10,622 bases of DNA from an uncultured Gammaproteobacteria bacterium (GTDB taxonomy: Bacteria > Pseudomonadota > Gammaproteobacteria > UBA9214), in assembly GCA_905480305.1 (NCBI GenBank), contig CAJQPV010000053.1, positions 1-10,622 of the forward strand. Direction: 5' to 3'. Of the stretch, positions 9,374 to 10,622 are shown in pieces. The translations under genes were made by a program, and so were the position numbers. The notes beneath the pieces were generated by a model. It was not told the origin of the DNA and did no database searches. It saw only the letters and a list, made by a program, of their open reading frames with translations. Each line of letters begins with the position of its first letter. Positions within the stretch are counted from its first letter, which is position 1.

Positions 9374-10360
9374 TTAGTTGACGCGACCCAGCACCAGCAC
9401 CTCGACGCGGCGGTTTTCTGCACGGCCCTCAGGTGTCGTGTTGGTAGCAATCGGGCTGTTCTCACCGGCACCAATCGCAACCATCTTGCTGGCATCCACG
9501 CCGGCATCGATCAGGTACTGGCTGACGGCGGCAGCGCGTTGCTCGGACAGGTCCTGGTTGTAGTCATCATCACCTACATCATCGGTATGACCGATCACCT
9601 CGATGAAGACCGAACGATCCAGCATCACCCTGGCGTCGCTGATATTGCTATCAAGCACAGCCTTGCCCTGCTCTGTCAGTTCGGCACTGCGGCGCGGGAA
9701 CAGCGCAACACTCGGAAAGCGAATGTTATCCAGTGCGCGCGGCTCGCCAATGACAACAATCTCGACGCGGCGGTTTTCAGCCTGGCCTTCCTTGGTATCG
9801 TTGGAAGCAATCGGGTCGTTTTCACCACGACCGATTTCACGCAGCTTGGCTGCATCAACGCCTGTACTTACGAGGTAAGCACTGACAGCCTCGGCACGAC
9901 GCTTTGACAAACCAGCATTGTAGTTTGCATCACCGGTGCTATCAGTATGGCCAATGATGATACCCTCGTAGGCCTCGGACAGTTCCGGACGCAGCTGCTT
10001 GCGGTATTCGTCAATTGCAGCCTTGCCGTCATCGGTAAGCTCCGCCTTGTCGAAGGCAAACAGTGCTGCTGATGGAATCACAATGGCGCCAACCAGACCG
10101 CTGGGCGCACCCTTGATGACTTCAACCGGTGCATTCAACACCACACCATCACAACCAACCAGAGTCGCATCAGCTTCCGACCAGCTACCGGTGTGCAGGC
10201 AATCACCGGATCCGGTCTTGACGACATTGGAACTGGCGTCTTCAGCATATCCCGGGGCAGGATCACGATTTTCAGCAGCAAACACGGAACCTGCAGCCAG
10301 CATTACAGCAAGCACCGCACTTTCCAGCAGTTTGCCAGTTATTCTCTTACCAAGGGTCAT
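9374..10360 (-). CDS. Secreted protein with two tandem OmpA-type peptidoglycan-binding domains
   Basis: A 328-residue exported protein. Signal peptide about 1-28 (basic MTLGKRITGK, hydrophobic core, cleavage near VFA-AE); no lipobox. Residues 29-95 are a short region with two cysteines, Cys54 (CLHTGSW) and Cys70 (VGCDGV), perhaps a disulfide; it is too short for an OmpA beta-barrel. Domain 1 spans about 97-204 and domain 2 about 217-324, with matching motifs exactly 120 residues apart (GHTD at 137 and 257; ENRRVE at 195 and 315). The diaminopimelate-binding pair of E. coli OmpA (Asp271/Arg286) is kept in both: Asp140/Arg155 and Asp260/Arg275. The role is therefore probably non-covalent peptidoglycan binding in the periplasm; the partner is unknown. 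Domain 2 replaces the usual FDKAEL by FPRRSAEL. AGGAG lies 8 nt before the ATG. The gene has its own terminator and looks monocistronic. Confidence 0.9.
   Translation of the reverse strand: MTLGKRITGKLLESAVLAVMLAAGSVFAAENRDPAPGYAEDASSNVVKTGSGDCLHTGSWSEADATLVGCDGVVLNAPVEVIKGAPSGLVGAIVIPSAALFAFDKAELTDDGKAAIDEYRKQLRPELSEAYEGIIIGHTDSTGDANYNAGLSKRRAEAVSAYLVSTGVDAAKLREIGRGENDPIASNDTKEGQAENRRVEIVVIGEPRALDNIRFPSVALFPRRSAELTEQGKAVLDSNISDARVMLDRSVFIEVIGHTDDVGDDDYNQDLSEQRAAAVSQYLIDAGVDASKMVAIGAGENSPIATNTTPEGRAENRRVEVLVLGRVN
9389..10072 (-). repeat. Internal tandem duplication of the OmpA-domain coding segment
   Basis: Two units (9749-10072 and 9389-9712) encode the two OmpA domains and are offset by exactly 360 bp. 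The similarity is visible in the DNA: the stretch beginning CTCGACGCGGCGGTTTTC occurs at 9401 and again at 9761, and the flanking GCAATCGGG and TTCACC blocks recur at the same offset. Protein identity between units is high around GHTD, LS-x-x-RA-x-AVS-x-YL and ENRRVE, and lower in the first strand. This points to intragenic duplication rather than joining of two unrelated domains. Confidence 0.8.
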
Positions 10361-10400
10361 CTAAATATCTCCTGAGATTAATTCGCGCGGAAGTGTAACA

Positions 10401-10415
10401 CCTCCAGAGTGGAGG
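10401..10415. repeat. Perfect 15-bp palindrome upstream of the OmpA-family gene
   Basis: CCTCCA-GAG-TGGAGG is a 6-3-6 inverted repeat located 41-55 bp before the start codon. It could be an operator or a small leader hairpin. It is not a terminator for either strand: on the minus strand the T-run lies before the hairpin, and on the plus strand A residues follow it. No regulator can be assigned. Confidence 0.4.
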
Positions 10416-10418
10416 ATT

Positions 10419-10491
10419 GAAAAAAATAACCGCGTTTCCGTGCAGGCAGATAGCCTCCCGGACGGTCCCGACAGGGACAGTTATTTCTTTC
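10419..10491 (-). terminator. Structured element with U-rich 3' arm, probable rnpB terminator
   Basis: Read on the minus strand, GAAAGAAATAAC (10491-10480) can pair with GTTATTTTTTTC (10430-10419) over 12 positions, including one G-U pair. Between the arms lie two small hairpins: GTCCC/GGGAC with a TGTC loop, and AGGC/GCCT with a 5-nt loop. Alternatively, CCGTCCG pairs in part with CGG and GCGG just before the T-run, forming an imperfect terminator stem. Position directly downstream of rnpB and the seven T residues favour transcription termination or a processing signal of rnpB. A leader role for the OmpA-family gene is also possible. Confidence 0.5.
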
Positions 10492-10507
10492 AGGAACATA
10501 TACATTA

Positions 10508-10622
10508 GGAGGGAGCCGGCCGATAAGCCGGGTTTTATCGTGGACAGCCATTCATCTGGACACTGCGTCACCGCAGGCCTCAAGCGACCTACCCGGGAAC
10601 CATGCGGGCCGCACGTAAGTTC
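10508..10622 (-). ncRNA. rnpB: RNase P RNA, 3' portion (cut by window edge)
   Basis: Catalytic RNA of RNase P, which cleaves the 5' leader of pre-tRNAs. The minus strand from 10622 to about 10508 aligns by eye with the last 120 nt of E. coli M1 RNA. It has ACGTGCGGCCCG, then CCGGGTAGG and CGCTTGAG, then AGATGAATGGCTGTCCACGA (3' strand of P2), then AACCCGGCTTATCG (3' strand of P4), and finally GCCGGCTCCC as the 3' strand of P1. The 5' strands of P1, P2 and P4 lie outside the window, so their pairing cannot be checked. The mature 3' end is estimated by comparison with E. coli. One oddity: the J2/4 segment reads ATAAAA instead of the usual ACAGAA. Confidence 0.95.

Noticed and set aside
9329..9907. 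Open frame of 192 codons on the plus strand, antisense to the OmpA-family gene
   Set aside because: It mirrors the codon bias of a clearly real gene (signal peptide, two OmpA domains, Shine-Dalgarno). Its product has no domain-like pattern.
10419..10491. A guanidine or c-di-GMP riboswitch upstream of the OmpA-family gene
   Set aside because: The ACGR-loop hairpins of mini-ykkC and the conserved blocks of GEMM are not present; location and T-run fit an rnpB terminator better.
10347..10583. Open frame of 78 codons on the minus strand running from rnpB into the spacer
   Set aside because: It starts inside the RNase P RNA, has no Shine-Dalgarno and no recognisable protein features; its first third is structural RNA.

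Overview
The window looks like chromosomal core sequence of a gammaproteobacterium. Gene content and order support this: holA-lptE-leuS, a divergent ybeL-type gene next to leuS, then the miaB-ybeZ-ybeY-ybeX-lnt cluster. The type A RNase P RNA at the right edge fits too. LeuRS lacks the leucine-specific insertion found in E. coli, so I infer a lineage outside the Enterobacterales (Legionellales- or Chromatiales-like is possible). Genus cannot be fixed from this sequence alone. GC looks like the mid-50s percent by eye (not computed).

Layout, left to right. All genes except the ybeL-type gene lie on the minus strand, so transcription mostly runs right to left. Positions 1-3069 hold leuS, lptE and the first 24 codons of holA, tightly packed (LeuRS, the LPS-assembly lipoprotein, the clamp-loader delta subunit). 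A spacer of about 280 bp follows, with a long inverted repeat of REP type. Then comes the plus-strand ybeL-type zinc-ribbon gene (3349-3882). A single third copy of the REP-type unit (3912-3937) fills the convergent gap to lnt. Positions 3937-9177 are the miaB -> ybeZ -> ybeY -> ybeX -> lnt cluster. Three of its four junctions are 4-base start/stop overlaps. The exception is ybeY/ybeX, which has an AT-rich gap of 84 bp.

A strong bidirectional hairpin terminator (9282-9317) separates miaB from a monocistronic gene for a secreted protein with two tandem OmpA-type peptidoglycan-binding domains (9374-10360). Upstream of that gene are a short perfect palindrome and a structured element with a U-rich 3' arm, probably the rnpB terminator. 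The window ends in the 3' part of rnpB (10508-10622).

Functionally the window mixes RNA and translation genes (leuS, miaB, ybeY, ybeZ, rnpB) with envelope genes (lptE, lnt, the double-OmpA protein). lnt finishes the acylation of lipoproteins, and LptE is one of its expected substrates. I see no defence system, prophage, CRISPR array or complete mobile element. The points most worth checking are the REP-type repeats flanking ybeL, the unusual J2/4 sequence of rnpB, the structured rnpB-ompA spacer, the double-OmpA architecture and the missing LeuRS domain.
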